Shown here: piece after piece, positions 1-5,337 of the stretch | Position numbering within the stretch: position 1 is the stretch's first letter | Layout: the number at the start of each line of letters is the position of its first letter | Assembly (NCBI GenBank): GCA_002383325.1 | Contig: DFYJ01000034.1 | Coordinates: forward strand, 1 to 7,773 | Source of the DNA: Candidatus Aminicenantes bacterium UBA4085 | GTDB taxonomy: Bacteria; Acidobacteriota; Aminicenantia; Aminicenantales; UBA4085 | Length of the DNA stretch: 7,773 nucleotides | Direction: 5' to 3' | Position numbers and translations under genes: made by a program | The notes under the pieces: model-generated | Seen by the model: the letters and a program-made list of their open reading frames with translations, nothing else | Database searches by the model: none | What the model was told of the DNA's origin: nothing

Positions 1-40
1 TCGCAAGACCCGGCCCTTTTTCTTTTTTCGGGGGAAATAA
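1..40 (+). CDS. Possible 3' end of a gene starting outside the window
   Basis: Reading from base 2, one frame is open through twelve codons (RKTRPFFFFRGK) and stops at TAA 38-40, inside the left arm of the first repeat copy. The ending resembles other genes in this window, where the stop also lies in the repeat arm. Twelve codons are too few to identify a product or prove coding. The T-rich stretch at 17-28 could equally be noncoding. Confidence 0.2.
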   Translation, partial: RKTRPFFFFRGK

Positions 41-74
41 TTAGGGGGACACCATACATGACTCCCGAATTATT
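36..74 (+). repeat. REP-like hairpin repeat, form A, copy 1
   Basis: The arms AATAATT (36-42) and AATTATT (68-74) are inverted repeats. They are followed inward by GGG (44-46) and CCC (64-66), which also pair. The loop is the family loop with one change (CATGACT instead of CATAACT). One A/G mismatch interrupts the stem. Confidence 0.9.
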
Positions 75-124
75 GTCGGAGTCGGTTCGTCACTTCGAAC
101 AGGGCGGGTTCTTCGTAGCTCTCG

Positions 125-156
125 AATTCGGGGACACCATACATAACTCCCGAATT
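125..156 (+). repeat. REP-like hairpin repeat, form A, copy 2
   Basis: This copy forms a perfect 8-bp stem, AATTCGGG (125-132) with CCCGAATT (149-156), closing a 16-base loop. It is in the same orientation as copy 1, 50 bp away, and ends seven bases before a -35-like TTGACT. Confidence 0.92.
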
Positions 157-163
157 GTCCGGT

Positions 164-192
164 TTGACTTTTCGCTATGAAGGGATTAGATT
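164..192 (+). promoter_or_regulatory. Sigma70-like promoter, probably the original promoter of the outer-membrane protein gene
   Basis: TTGACT (164-169), a 17-bp spacer, then TAGATT (187-192). If the insertion sequence is removed, this promoter lies about 60 bp upstream of the ATG now at 1654. The 8-bp target duplication (189-196) overlaps the -10 box, so the element inserted directly at the promoter's downstream edge. It might now transcribe the transposase instead. It was called by eye. Confidence 0.55.
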
Positions 193-196
193 TTTT
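189..196. repeat. Target site duplication, left copy
   Basis: GATTTTTT immediately left of the left terminal inverted repeat. It is identical to the eight bases right of the right terminal repeat. Eight bp and an AT-rich target are typical of the ISL3 family. Confidence 0.92.
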
Positions 197-225
197 GGGT
201 CTTCTTGAAAGCGAGTGGGTAAAAT
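197..225 (+). repeat. Left terminal inverted repeat of the insertion sequence
   Basis: It pairs with the reverse complement of 1562-1590: twelve bases that match except at position 3, then three mismatches, then a perfect nine-base CGAGTGGGT. It directly abuts the target duplication. Confidence 0.9.
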
Positions 226-309
226 CGGGCGTCTGATCCAGCTTTCACCCGCATGGAATAAGGCTTTTGCGGGCTTGGGTGCCTCTCGAGAAAACGATAT
301 GATAAGTTC

Positions 310-446
310 ATGCCCACTCCCCGCCGCCCACGACTTCTTCTCGATGAGTATCGCTTCCCCGGCTTCCGCCCTCTGCCCGTTGTCCGCGGCATCTTCGGTG
401 ACCCGGGAAGCCGAGTCATCTCGTTCTCTCGAAGGGAAAAAAAACA
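310..446 (+). other. N-terminal part of the ISL3 transposase in the preceding frame
   Basis: From ATG 310, this frame encodes YRFPGFRPLPVVRGIFGDP and then SRREKK. I recognise this as the N-terminal segment that normally precedes the zinc finger in this branch of ISL3 transposases. It leads to the A8 run at 437-444. Beyond that point the frame continues only to 588, with non-family sequence. A -1 shift at the run joins residue 45 to TACGRCG of the downstream frame and gives a protein of about 409 residues, a normal ISL3 length. No clear Shine-Dalgarno sequence precedes the ATG, so the exact start is uncertain. Confidence 0.7.
437..444 (+). other. A8 run, candidate -1 frameshift (A_AAA_AAA) site in the transposase
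   Basis: The upstream frame reads GAA AAA AAA CAG here, so the heptamer A AAA AAA (438-444) is in the phase required for tandem -1 slippage. The -1 frame continues straight into the zinc-finger codons and stays open to 1538. A short hairpin (ACAGC 444-448 with GCTGT 457-461) follows immediately. Alternatives are polymerase slippage, an inactivating mutation or a homopolymer sequencing error. Confidence 0.55.
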
Positions 447-503
447 GCCTGCGGCCGCTGTGGTCAGGTCCAACGCACTTGGTACGACCGCAAGATCCGG
501 CGG

Positions 504-1538
504 GTGCGGGACAAGTCCTGCGGCGACGTCCGGGTCTATCTCGACCTGGAAATCCGGCGAGTCCTCTGCCGGCGGTGTGGCGCCGTGAGACAGGAGAAGC
601 TTCTCTTCCTGGCCGACAACCCGTTCTACACCAAGCGGTTCGCTCACTATGTCGGCCGCCGCTGCCGAAGCGCGACCGTCAAGGACGTGGCCAAGGAGCT
701 GCGGCTGGACTGGAGCACGGTCAAGGCTCTCGAGATCCAGTACATGAAGGCCCAGCTGAAGCGGTATCCTCCGCCCAAGCCCCGGATCATCGGCATCGAC
801 GAGCTCTCGCTGCGCAAGGGGCATGTCTACCGGGTGGTGGTCAGCGACCTGGATCGACGGCGGCCTCTGTTCTTCGGGGGCCAGGGCCGATCCGAGGCCA
901 GCTTGGATCTGTTCTACGAAGGCCTTGGGAAACGGGCCTCCGGCCGCATCCGGCTGGCGGTCATGGACATGTGGAAGGCCTTCGAGGCCTCGACCAGGGA
1001 GAACGCGCCCCAAGCCGCCATCCTGTACGACAAGTTCCATGTCTTGCGGCATCTGAACGAGGCCCTGGACAAGGTCCGACGCAGCGAATACGCCCGGATC
1101 AAGGGCCCGGACCGGCGGTTCATCAAGGGACAGAAGTACACTCTGCTCTCGAGCCGGGAGAACCTGACGCTCAATGGCCGGGCCAGCTTGCAGCGCCTGC
1201 TCAAGAAGAACAAGCGGCTGTATACGGCCTATCTGCTCAAGGAGTCGTTCGAGCAGCTGTGGAGCTACCGGAAAGAGGCTTGGGCCCGGCGGTTCTTCGA
1301 CAACTGGCGCGAGTCGCTCAAGTCCCAGAGGCTTCCGTCCTACGTGAAGTTTGCCGAGATGATCGAGCGGCACTGGGATGGGATCGCGGCTTACTGCCGG
1401 CCGGAGAACAAGGCCGCGCTGGGGTATGTCGAGGGGCTGAACAACAAGATCCGAGTCCTGCAAAGGCGGGCTTACGGCCTGCGAGACGAGGAGTATCTCC
1501 GGCTGAAGGTGCTGACCTGCACGCTGCCTGCCATCTGA
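504..1538 (+). CDS. ISL3-family transposase, main open frame
   Basis: DDE transposase that cuts and joins the ends of the surrounding insertion sequence. Counting from GTG 504, the zinc-binding region ends with CRRCG (residues 22-26); its partner CGRCG lies just upstream in the same frame (about 450-464). A DNA-binding helix-turn-helix region follows (about 55-80). The catalytic core has D99 in IIGIDE, D155 in LAVMDMWKAFE and E310 in YVEGLNNKIR, all ISL3 hallmarks, with YDKFHVLRHLNEA between the second D and the E. GTG 504 is only the first in-frame start: the frame is open back to a TGA at 399-401 with no better start, and the family N-terminus is found in the preceding frame. The true product therefore probably needs a -1 shift at 437-444. 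The gene is alone in the element, with both terminal repeats close by. Confidence 0.9.
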   Translation: MRDKSCGDVRVYLDLEIRRVLCRRCGAVRQEKLLFLADNPFYTKRFAHYVGRRCRSATVKDVAKELRLDWSTVKALEIQYMKAQLKRYPPPKPRIIGIDELSLRKGHVYRVVVSDLDRRRPLFFGGQGRSEASLDLFYEGLGKRASGRIRLAVMDMWKAFEASTRENAPQAAILYDKFHVLRHLNEALDKVRRSEYARIKGPDRRFIKGQKYTLLSSRENLTLNGRASLQRLLKKNKRLYTAYLLKESFEQLWSYRKEAWARRFFDNWRESLKSQRLPSYVKFAEMIERHWDGIAAYCRPENKAALGYVEGLNNKIRVLQRRAYGLRDEEYLRLKVLTCTLPAI

Positions 1539-1561
1539 GATCCCCATGCCGATTTACCCTG

Positions 1562-1590
1562 AAATCACCCACTCGGAATCAAGAAGAGCC
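1562..1590 (-). repeat. Right terminal inverted repeat of the insertion sequence
   Basis: The reverse complement begins GGCTCTTCTTGA and contains CGAGTGGGT, matching 197-225. It ends directly at the right-hand GATTTTTT. Confidence 0.9.
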
Positions 1591-1598
1591 GATTTTTT
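1591..1598. repeat. Target site duplication, right copy
   Basis: GATTTTTT, identical to 189-196. Removing 197-1598 restores a continuous promoter-to-gene sequence. Confidence 0.92.
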
Positions 1599-1653
1599 AT
1601 AGAGGCGGATAAGGGATGTCCGCTTTTCATCTCGCAAAGTCTCTGGAGGACTC

Positions 1654-2454
1654 ATGAACAAGATGGGGAGGGGTCTTCTGCTGTTCGCAGTTGCAGCCGG
1701 GCTGCTGGCCGTGCCCGCCGCCGCCCAGGTCAAGCTGGAGCTGACCGGCTTCGGCGGCTACGGCTTCAACCTCGGCAACGCCAAAACGGTGACCATCGAC
1801 CCGGACTTCGTCGACGACTCCGCGTCCTTCTACGACTGCTGGCAGACGATGTGGCACGATCCCGTCCTCGAGCTCAAGGGCGGTCCCGGCTTCGGCGGCC
1901 GGCTGACTCTGTGGTTCACCCCGATGATAGGCATCGAGGGCAGCTTCGAATACTCGATGATGAAGCCCCGCCTCAATGCCGACGCGGTCGCCGCCATCGA
2001 AGACCAGATGGAAGACATCGGCTACACGGACTACATCAGCATCACGCCCGACGGCGGCCACCTGATGCGGATTTACGGCAGCCTGGTCCTGAACATGGCG
2101 CCCGGCGCGTCCTTCAGCCCCTACCTTGCGATCGGGGCCGGCGTCAATTCCTACACCATGGGGCCGAGCTTCGTGGGCGATCGAGCGGCCTACAGCGAGT
2201 ATATGTCCTACAACTACGAGAACGCCTCGGCCTTATGCCTCAACGGAGGATTGGGCTTCAAGCTCTGGCTCAACCCGCGGATCGGCTTGGTGTTCGACGG
2301 CCGGCTCTTCTTCACGCCCTCGGCTGAGTTCAAACAGATTTACGGCTACAAGGTTTTCGGCGTCCAGGTGTTCCCCGAGGACAACTACGTGACCCAGAGC
2401 GGCTCGAGCATCGACGTGGTCGTCTCGGCCGGCATCGTCATCGGGCTGATGTAA
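1654..2454 (+). CDS. Outer-membrane beta-barrel protein
   Basis: Exported 266-residue protein. The N-terminus has a lysine, a hydrophobic core (GLLLFAVAAGLLAV) and a PAAA/QV cleavage site near residue 24, a clear signal peptide. The mature part alternates hydrophobic and polar residues with many Gly and aromatic residues (LTGFGGYGF, GGRLTLWF, MIGIEGSFEYSM, YLAIGAGVNSYTMG, LNGGLGFKLWL, IGLVFDGRLFF, IDVVVSAGIVIGL), typical of an eight-strand or similar small barrel. GGAGG at 1645-1649 supports ATG 1654. The specific function is unknown; porin, adhesion or structural roles are all possible. The last residue is Met rather than the usual aromatic residue, and the TAA stop lies in a repeat arm. The probable promoter (164-192) is cut off by the insertion sequence. 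Confidence 0.85.
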   Translation: MNKMGRGLLLFAVAAGLLAVPAAAQVKLELTGFGGYGFNLGNAKTVTIDPDFVDDSASFYDCWQTMWHDPVLELKGGPGFGGRLTLWFTPMIGIEGSFEYSMMKPRLNADAVAAIEDQMEDIGYTDYISITPDGGHLMRIYGSLVLNMAPGASFSPYLAIGAGVNSYTMGPSFVGDRAAYSEYMSYNYENASALCLNGGLGFKLWLNPRIGLVFDGRLFFTPSAEFKQIYGYKVFGVQVFPEDNYVTQSGSSIDVVVSAGIVIGLM

Positions 2455-2489
2455 TAATTGGGGGACACCATACATAACTCCCGAATTAT
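2453..2489 (+). repeat. REP-like hairpin repeat, form A, copy 3
   Basis: The left arm AATAATT (2453-2459) contains the last two bases of the outer-membrane protein's stop codon (2452-2454). The right arm AATTAT contains, on the other strand, the TAA stop of the RAYT frame (2486-2488). The loop is the family consensus. Confidence 0.92.
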
Positions 2490-3379
2490 CGCCTAGAGCG
2501 GGAGCCCTCTCCGGACGGCGGGCCGGCAATTTTTTTGAGGCCGGGCGGATTCTGCCGTGAATCGGGGGAAACTGAATTCGGGGACACCATACGTAATTCC
2601 CGAATTCGCCGCGTCGGCGCGCCGTCCTCAACCGTAGTTGCTCGGGAAGAGGAGGAGGTCGTCACGCGCGATTCCCCGGCTGCGGGGGTTGGGGTATCGT
2701 TGCCGCTTGAATCAGGCGACCCGGGCATGCGCTTGGGGCCTGGACGGCGCCTGCGAAGAATCAGCCCAGTCGCCGCCTCGAGCCGGGAAACAAAATCATC
2801 GCCTCCCATCGGCCGCCCAGTCCGCTGATTGAGGTGGATAAGATCGCCGAATCCCTCCTCTTCCGGTTCGGCCAGGTACGCCGCCCAATCCTCCACGAGA
2901 GGCGGACCTGTGGATTTGGCCAGAAGCGGGTCGTCTTTGTCCCCCAGGTGCCCCCTGGCACTTGACCAGGGATACTGACCCGCATGTCTGACGATGCCGG
3001 CCCGGACCGGGTTTCGCTCGATGTAGCGGACCGCCCGGTAAAGATACTCATCATCAAGGGGGAACGACCAAAAGCGTCCCTGCCACAAGTGCCCGCGCCA
3101 TCTTTCGCGGATGTTGATGATTGTCGTGTACTTGCGGTGCAGCTCCCCCAACGCCGAGGAGAATTCCTCCTTTTCCTCCGGCACAGCCACCAGATGGACG
3201 TGATTCGTCATCAGACAATAAGCAAGCAGGCGGATGCGGCTTCCTTCGAGGGCGTCGGCCAGCAGCTTGAGGTAGAGGCTCTTATCGCTATCCGAGAAGA
3301 AGACGATTTGCCGGCGGTTGCCCCTCTGGGTGAGGTGATGGGCAACTCCCGGGATGATGAGACGCGGCAATCTGGGCAT
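2486..3379 (-). CDS. REP-associated tyrosine transposase (RAYT, Y1/HUH family)
   Basis: Single-strand DNA nuclease of the IS200-like Y1 superfamily, of the type that acts on REP hairpins. From ATG 3379 it begins MPRLPRLIIPGVAHHLTQRG, the usual RAYT start. The HUH motif is NHVHL (H60, H62), and the candidate nucleophile is Y119 in RYIERNPVRAGIV. HLWQGRFWSF and QYPWSSARGHLGD are further family motifs. A GTG at 3424 would add 15 residues, but the family start and an AGGGG about eight bases upstream favour 3379. QRTGRP...FVSRLEA...GPKR (about 185-217) is the normal C-terminal element. Beyond it run about 80 Ser/Thr/Pro-rich residues that read through repeat copy 4 and stop in copy 3, so the native stop seems to have been lost. 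Copies on both sides in opposite orientation are probable substrates. It is domesticated rather than boxed in by insertion-sequence ends. Confidence 0.92.
   Translation of the reverse strand: MPRLPRLIIPGVAHHLTQRGNRRQIVFFSDSDKSLYLKLLADALEGSRIRLLAYCLMTNHVHLVAVPEEKEEFSSALGELHRKYTTIINIRERWRGHLWQGRFWSFPLDDEYLYRAVRYIERNPVRAGIVRHAGQYPWSSARGHLGDKDDPLLAKSTGPPLVEDWAAYLAEPEEEGFGDLIHLNQRTGRPMGGDDFVSRLEAATGLILRRRRPGPKRMPGSPDSSGNDTPTPAAGESRVTTSSSSRATTVEDGAPTRRIRELRMVSPNSVSPDSRQNPPGLKKIAGPPSGEGSRSRR
2511..2536 (+). terminator. Weak candidate terminator after the outer-membrane protein gene
   Basis: A GC-rich stretch with CCGG (2511-2514) and CCGG (2523-2526), which can pair over an 8-base loop, followed by CAA and seven T (2530-2536). 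The stem is short, so this is a weak call. Copy 3 just upstream may itself act as the 3' hairpin. Confidence 0.22.
2574..2607 (+). repeat. REP-like hairpin repeat, form A, copy 4
   Basis: GAATTCGGG (2574-2582) pairs with CCCGAATTC (2599-2607). The loop carries the ACGTAATT variant, shared with copy 11, in place of ACATAACT. The copy lies inside the 3' part of the RAYT open frame, encoding RRIRELRMVSPNS near residues 257-269. Confidence 0.9.
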
Positions 3380-3438
3380 GGAAAACGGCCCCTGGAGATC
3401 GGTTACGGGTGCCTCGATCGTCACCCGCCCGAATAGCT

Positions 3439-3462
3439 CCGAACATTATCTAGGACGTTCGG
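3439..3462 (-). promoter_or_regulatory. Inverted repeat around a possible RAYT -10 box
   Basis: CCGAAC (3439-3444) and GTTCGG (3457-3462) are perfect inverted repeats 12 bases apart. Between them, on the minus strand, lies TAGATAAT, a plausible -10 about 65 bp upstream of the RAYT start. No good -35 at 17 bp was found. It could be an operator or a short hairpin. Confidence 0.25.
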
Positions 3463-3585
3463 CGGACGAGATTGTCTCACGGGGTCAATAAAAAAGACTT
3501 CGGGGCAGCAAGTCCAGGAGAACTTATTCGCGCCCGCTGGATGACGAGGCATGTGGGGGGGGGTGGACGAGAGAGGGCGTCAACA

Positions 3586-3623
3586 AATAGTTCGGGAATT
3601 ATGTATGGTGTCCCGCAATTATT
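3586..3623 (-). repeat. REP-like hairpin repeat, form A, copy 5
   Basis: AATAGTT (3586-3592) and AATTATT (3617-3623) flank the loop in reverse orientation, with the ATAATTCCC variant. The TAA stop of the DUF1697 gene (3619-3621 on the minus strand) lies in the arm. It is the nearest copy on the 5' side of the RAYT gene. Confidence 0.9.
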
Positions 3624-4164
3624 TTCCGCGATGCTCCGCGATCCGGAGGACCGTATTCCAGTTGCGGGTGGTTGCCGGAACGCCCAGGGCGGCCTCGACC
3701 AGCTCATTGGGGAAGCCGTAGCGCCCGTTCACCCGGCGGCTCAAGACAAAGGCCTCCCGGCCCTCCACGGAAAAGACCTCCAGCCCGTCTTTGGCCGAGA
3801 CGATGGGCAGATCGTAGCCCGCCTTGGATCTGCGGAGCAGGAACGCCACGTATTTCTTGACGTCTTTGCCGGCATCCTCATCGCCGAACGGGTCGCGCCG
3901 AATCAGCCGCTCGATCTCGCGGCGCGGTCGCAGCAGAACAGCCGCAGCCAGGCCCAGTTTATCGCGCAGGCGGCCCTCGATCGCCGCGGCCATTTCCGCT
4001 TCCGCCGCCTTGCCGATTGTGCCAAACATCACGTTGCCGGTTTGGATAAAGGTCATCACCCGCTCGTACCCGAGATCAAGGAAGGCTCTCCGCAGGCTTT
4101 CCATCTTCACGACGCCGCGGCCGCCCACGTTGATCCCTCTTAAAAACACCACATATTCCGGCAT
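3619..4164 (-). CDS. DUF1697 family protein
   Basis: Cytoplasmic 181-residue protein of the DUF1697 family, whose biochemical role is not known to me. Family hallmarks are visible: YVVFLRGINVGG at residues 4-15, GYERVMTFIQTGNVMF at 32-47 and the C-terminal ATTRNWNTVLRIAE at 164-177. The length is typical. The frame is open 31 codons further upstream, but those codons translate a form-B repeat and promoter sequence, and the family starts at MPEYVVFLRG, so ATG 4164 is the start. There is no clear ribosome site. A strong promoter (4172-4200) puts the transcription start at about the ATG itself, suggesting a leaderless mRNA. The stop TAA is inside repeat copy 5. It is divergent from the CvfB-like gene, with a form-B repeat pair between them. 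Confidence 0.9.
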   Translation of the reverse strand: MPEYVVFLRGINVGGRGVVKMESLRRAFLDLGYERVMTFIQTGNVMFGTIGKAAEAEMAAAIEGRLRDKLGLAAAVLLRPRREIERLIRRDPFGDEDAGKDVKKYVAFLLRRSKAGYDLPIVSAKDGLEVFSVEGREAFVLSRRVNGRYGFPNELVEAALGVPATTRNWNTVLRIAEHRGK

Positions 4165-4171
4165 GGATCCG

Positions 4172-4200
4172 ACTATAGCCCCCGGCCCGAGCCTCGTCAA
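4172..4200 (-). promoter_or_regulatory. Sigma70-like promoter of the DUF1697 gene
   Basis: On the minus strand: TTGACG (4200-4195), a 17-bp spacer, TATAGT (4177-4172), five of six consensus matches in each box. Only seven bases separate the -10 from ATG 4164, so the transcript would start at or next to the ATG. Repeat copy 6 begins six bases upstream of the -35. Confidence 0.7.
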
Positions 4201-4206
4201 CGCCCA

Positions 4207-4248
4207 ATGGAAAATAGGGGTACAGTATACATAGTTCCCAATTTCCAT
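4207..4248 (+). repeat. REP-like hairpin repeat, form B, copy 6
   Basis: ATGGAAA (4207-4213) pairs with TTTCCAT (4242-4248), and GGG with CCC. The inner sequence is GGGGTACAGTATACATAG then TTCCC, clearly related to form A but with GTAC added and CC changed to GT. It is the left half of an inverted pair. Confidence 0.88.
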
Positions 4249-4265
4249 GCGCCCCAATCCCTGTG

Positions 4266-4302
4266 AAAATAGGGAATTATGTATACTGTACCCCTATTAT
4301 TT
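4266..4302 (-). repeat. REP-like hairpin repeat, form B, copy 7
   Basis: Reverse-orientation partner of copy 6, 17 bp away. AAAATAGGG (4266-4274) pairs with CCCCTATTATTT (4291-4302). It is directly followed by TGTCCCGCAATT, which matches the end of form-A copy 5 and may be a remnant of another copy. Confidence 0.88.
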
Positions 4303-4328
4303 GTCCCGCAATTCAATTCTGATATGAT
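4301..4328 (+). promoter_or_regulatory. Extended -10 promoter of the cvfB-like gene
   Basis: TTGTCC (4301-4306), a 16-bp spacer, TATGAT (4323-4328). The -10 is preceded by TGA (4320-4322), giving an extended TGN -10. The GTG start at 4335 is six bases after the -10, so transcription would begin on the start codon. The -35 overlaps the end of repeat copy 7. Confidence 0.6.
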
Positions 4329-4334
4329 GACCGC

Positions 4335-5174
4335 GTGCTGGCGGATATCGGGAAATACAACACCCTGCGGATCATCAAATCCGTCCCGTTCGGTGTTTAT
4401 CTCGACGGCGGCGAGAACGGCGAGATTCTCCTCCCCCGCCGCTACGTCCCGCCCCAGGCCAGCCCGGGAGACCGCCTGGAAGTCTTCCTCTATTTCGATT
4501 CCGACGACCGCCTGATCGCCACCACCGAGCGACCCCTGGCCCAGGTCGGCGAGTTCGCTTATCTCAAGGTCGCCGCCGTGAACGACGTCGGCGCCTTCCT
4601 CGACTGGGGCCTGCCCAAGCACCTCCTCGTCCCTTTCCGCGAGCAGGGTCACCCACCCCTGCGCCTGGGCCGCAGCTACGGCGTCTTCATCTACCTGGAC
4701 GCCGCCTCGCGCCGCATCGCCGCCTCGGCCAGGCTAACCCGGTTCTTCGACTCAGGACCCGCCCCCTACGCCTCCGGCGACGAGGTCAACCTCCTCGTCT
4801 ACGAGGTCACGGATCTGGGCTGGAAGGCGGTCATCGAAAACTCCCGGCCCGGCGTCATCTACCGCAACGAAGTCTTCCGAGATGTCGAGCCGGGGCTGCG
4901 CACCCGCGGCTACATCCACAAGGTCCGGGAGGACGGCAAGATCGACCTGCGCCTGGATCCGCCCGGCTACGGCAAGGTGGCGGTCCTGGCCGAGGCGATC
5001 ATCGCCAAGTTGAAGGAGAGCGGCGGGTACCTTGCCGTCACCGACCGTTCCTCGCCCGAGGAGATCGGAGCTTTATTCGGGGCCAGCAAGAAGGCCTATA
5101 AAATGGCCGTCGGCGCCCTCTACAAGCGGCACCGGGTCACCCTGGAGCCTGATGGAATCCGACTGGCCGGCTGA
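4335..5174 (+). CDS. cvfB: CvfB/YitL-like S1 RNA-binding protein
   Basis: Cytoplasmic 279-residue protein matching the CvfB (YitL) family, RNA-binding proteins that affect virulence-gene expression in Firmicutes; its target here is unknown. The start IGKYNTLRIIKSVPFGVYLDGG and LLPRRYVP form the first S1-like domain (about 5-65). LKVAAVNDVGAFLDWGLPKHLLVPF is the second (about 75-145). A third lies around RPGVIYRNEVF...YIHKVREDGKIDLRL (about 155-210), and a C-terminal winged helix ends ALFGASKKAYKMAVGALYKRH...GIRL. The length is normal for the family. The start is GTG 4335: no Shine-Dalgarno is present, and an extended -10 promoter lies six bases upstream, pointing to leaderless translation. 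It is a single gene, divergent from DUF1697, followed 31 bp later by repeat copy 8. Confidence 0.9.
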   Translation: MLADIGKYNTLRIIKSVPFGVYLDGGENGEILLPRRYVPPQASPGDRLEVFLYFDSDDRLIATTERPLAQVGEFAYLKVAAVNDVGAFLDWGLPKHLLVPFREQGHPPLRLGRSYGVFIYLDAASRRIAASARLTRFFDSGPAPYASGDEVNLLVYEVTDLGWKAVIENSRPGVIYRNEVFRDVEPGLRTRGYIHKVREDGKIDLRLDPPGYGKVAVLAEAIIAKLKESGGYLAVTDRSSPEEIGALFGASKKAYKMAVGALYKRHRVTLEPDGIRLAG

Positions 5175-5205
5175 TTAGCTGTTTACGGAGTAAATCGCGG
5201 GAGAT

Positions 5206-5237
5206 AATTGCGGGACACCATACATAACTCCCGAATT
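5206..5237 (+). repeat. REP-like hairpin repeat, form A, copy 8
   Basis: AATTGCGGG (5206-5214) and CCCGAATT (5230-5237) flank the consensus loop. It lies 31 bp after the cvfB-like stop codon, in the same orientation as the gene. Confidence 0.9.
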
Positions 5238-5337
5238 CCAACAACATATCCGGCTCGATAATTCGGAAGCGATAGGGAGAGCCCTCACACCCCGTCGGCT
5301 TTAAGGGCGGTAAGAGCCCGTCCCCAGATAATAGCAA

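Larger units (their letters stand above)
197..1590 (+). mobile_element. Complete ISL3-family insertion sequence (1394 bp)
   Basis: The element is bounded by imperfect terminal inverted repeats of about 29 bp, starting GGGTCTTCTTGA on the left and GGCTCTTCTTGA on the right (reverse strand). They share the core CGAGTGGGT, with about 22 of 29 positions equal. It is flanked by a perfect 8-bp direct repeat, GATTTTTT. Inside is one transposase gene of ISL3 type, split between two frames at an A8 run. The intact ends and exact target duplication indicate a recent insertion. It lies between a putative promoter (164-192) and the outer-membrane protein gene at 1654. Confidence 0.92.

Noticed and set aside
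186..1547. 453-codon open frame on the minus strand inside the insertion sequence
   Set aside because: It is the antisense of the transposase, an artefact of high GC third positions. Its translation has no recognisable domain, while the plus strand has clear ISL3 motifs.
215..1612. 465-codon open frame on the plus strand inside the insertion sequence
   Set aside because: It overlaps the transposase in another frame and crosses the right terminal repeat. It is low-complexity Ala/Gly/Pro/Arg sequence without family motifs.
1605..1627. Hairpin GCGGA/TCCGC followed by TTTT as a terminator before the outer-membrane protein gene
   Set aside because: The stem has only five pairs and the T run is short and interrupted. 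It lies in the predicted leader, where a terminator would need further evidence.
3472..4143. 223-codon plus-strand frame opposite DUF1697
   Set aside because: It is the antisense shadow of a convincing gene, and it reads through repeat copy 5.
4165..4257. N-terminal extension of the DUF1697 gene
   Set aside because: These codons translate repeat copy 6 and the promoter. The family begins at MPEYVVFLRG, and the predicted transcript starts at that ATG.
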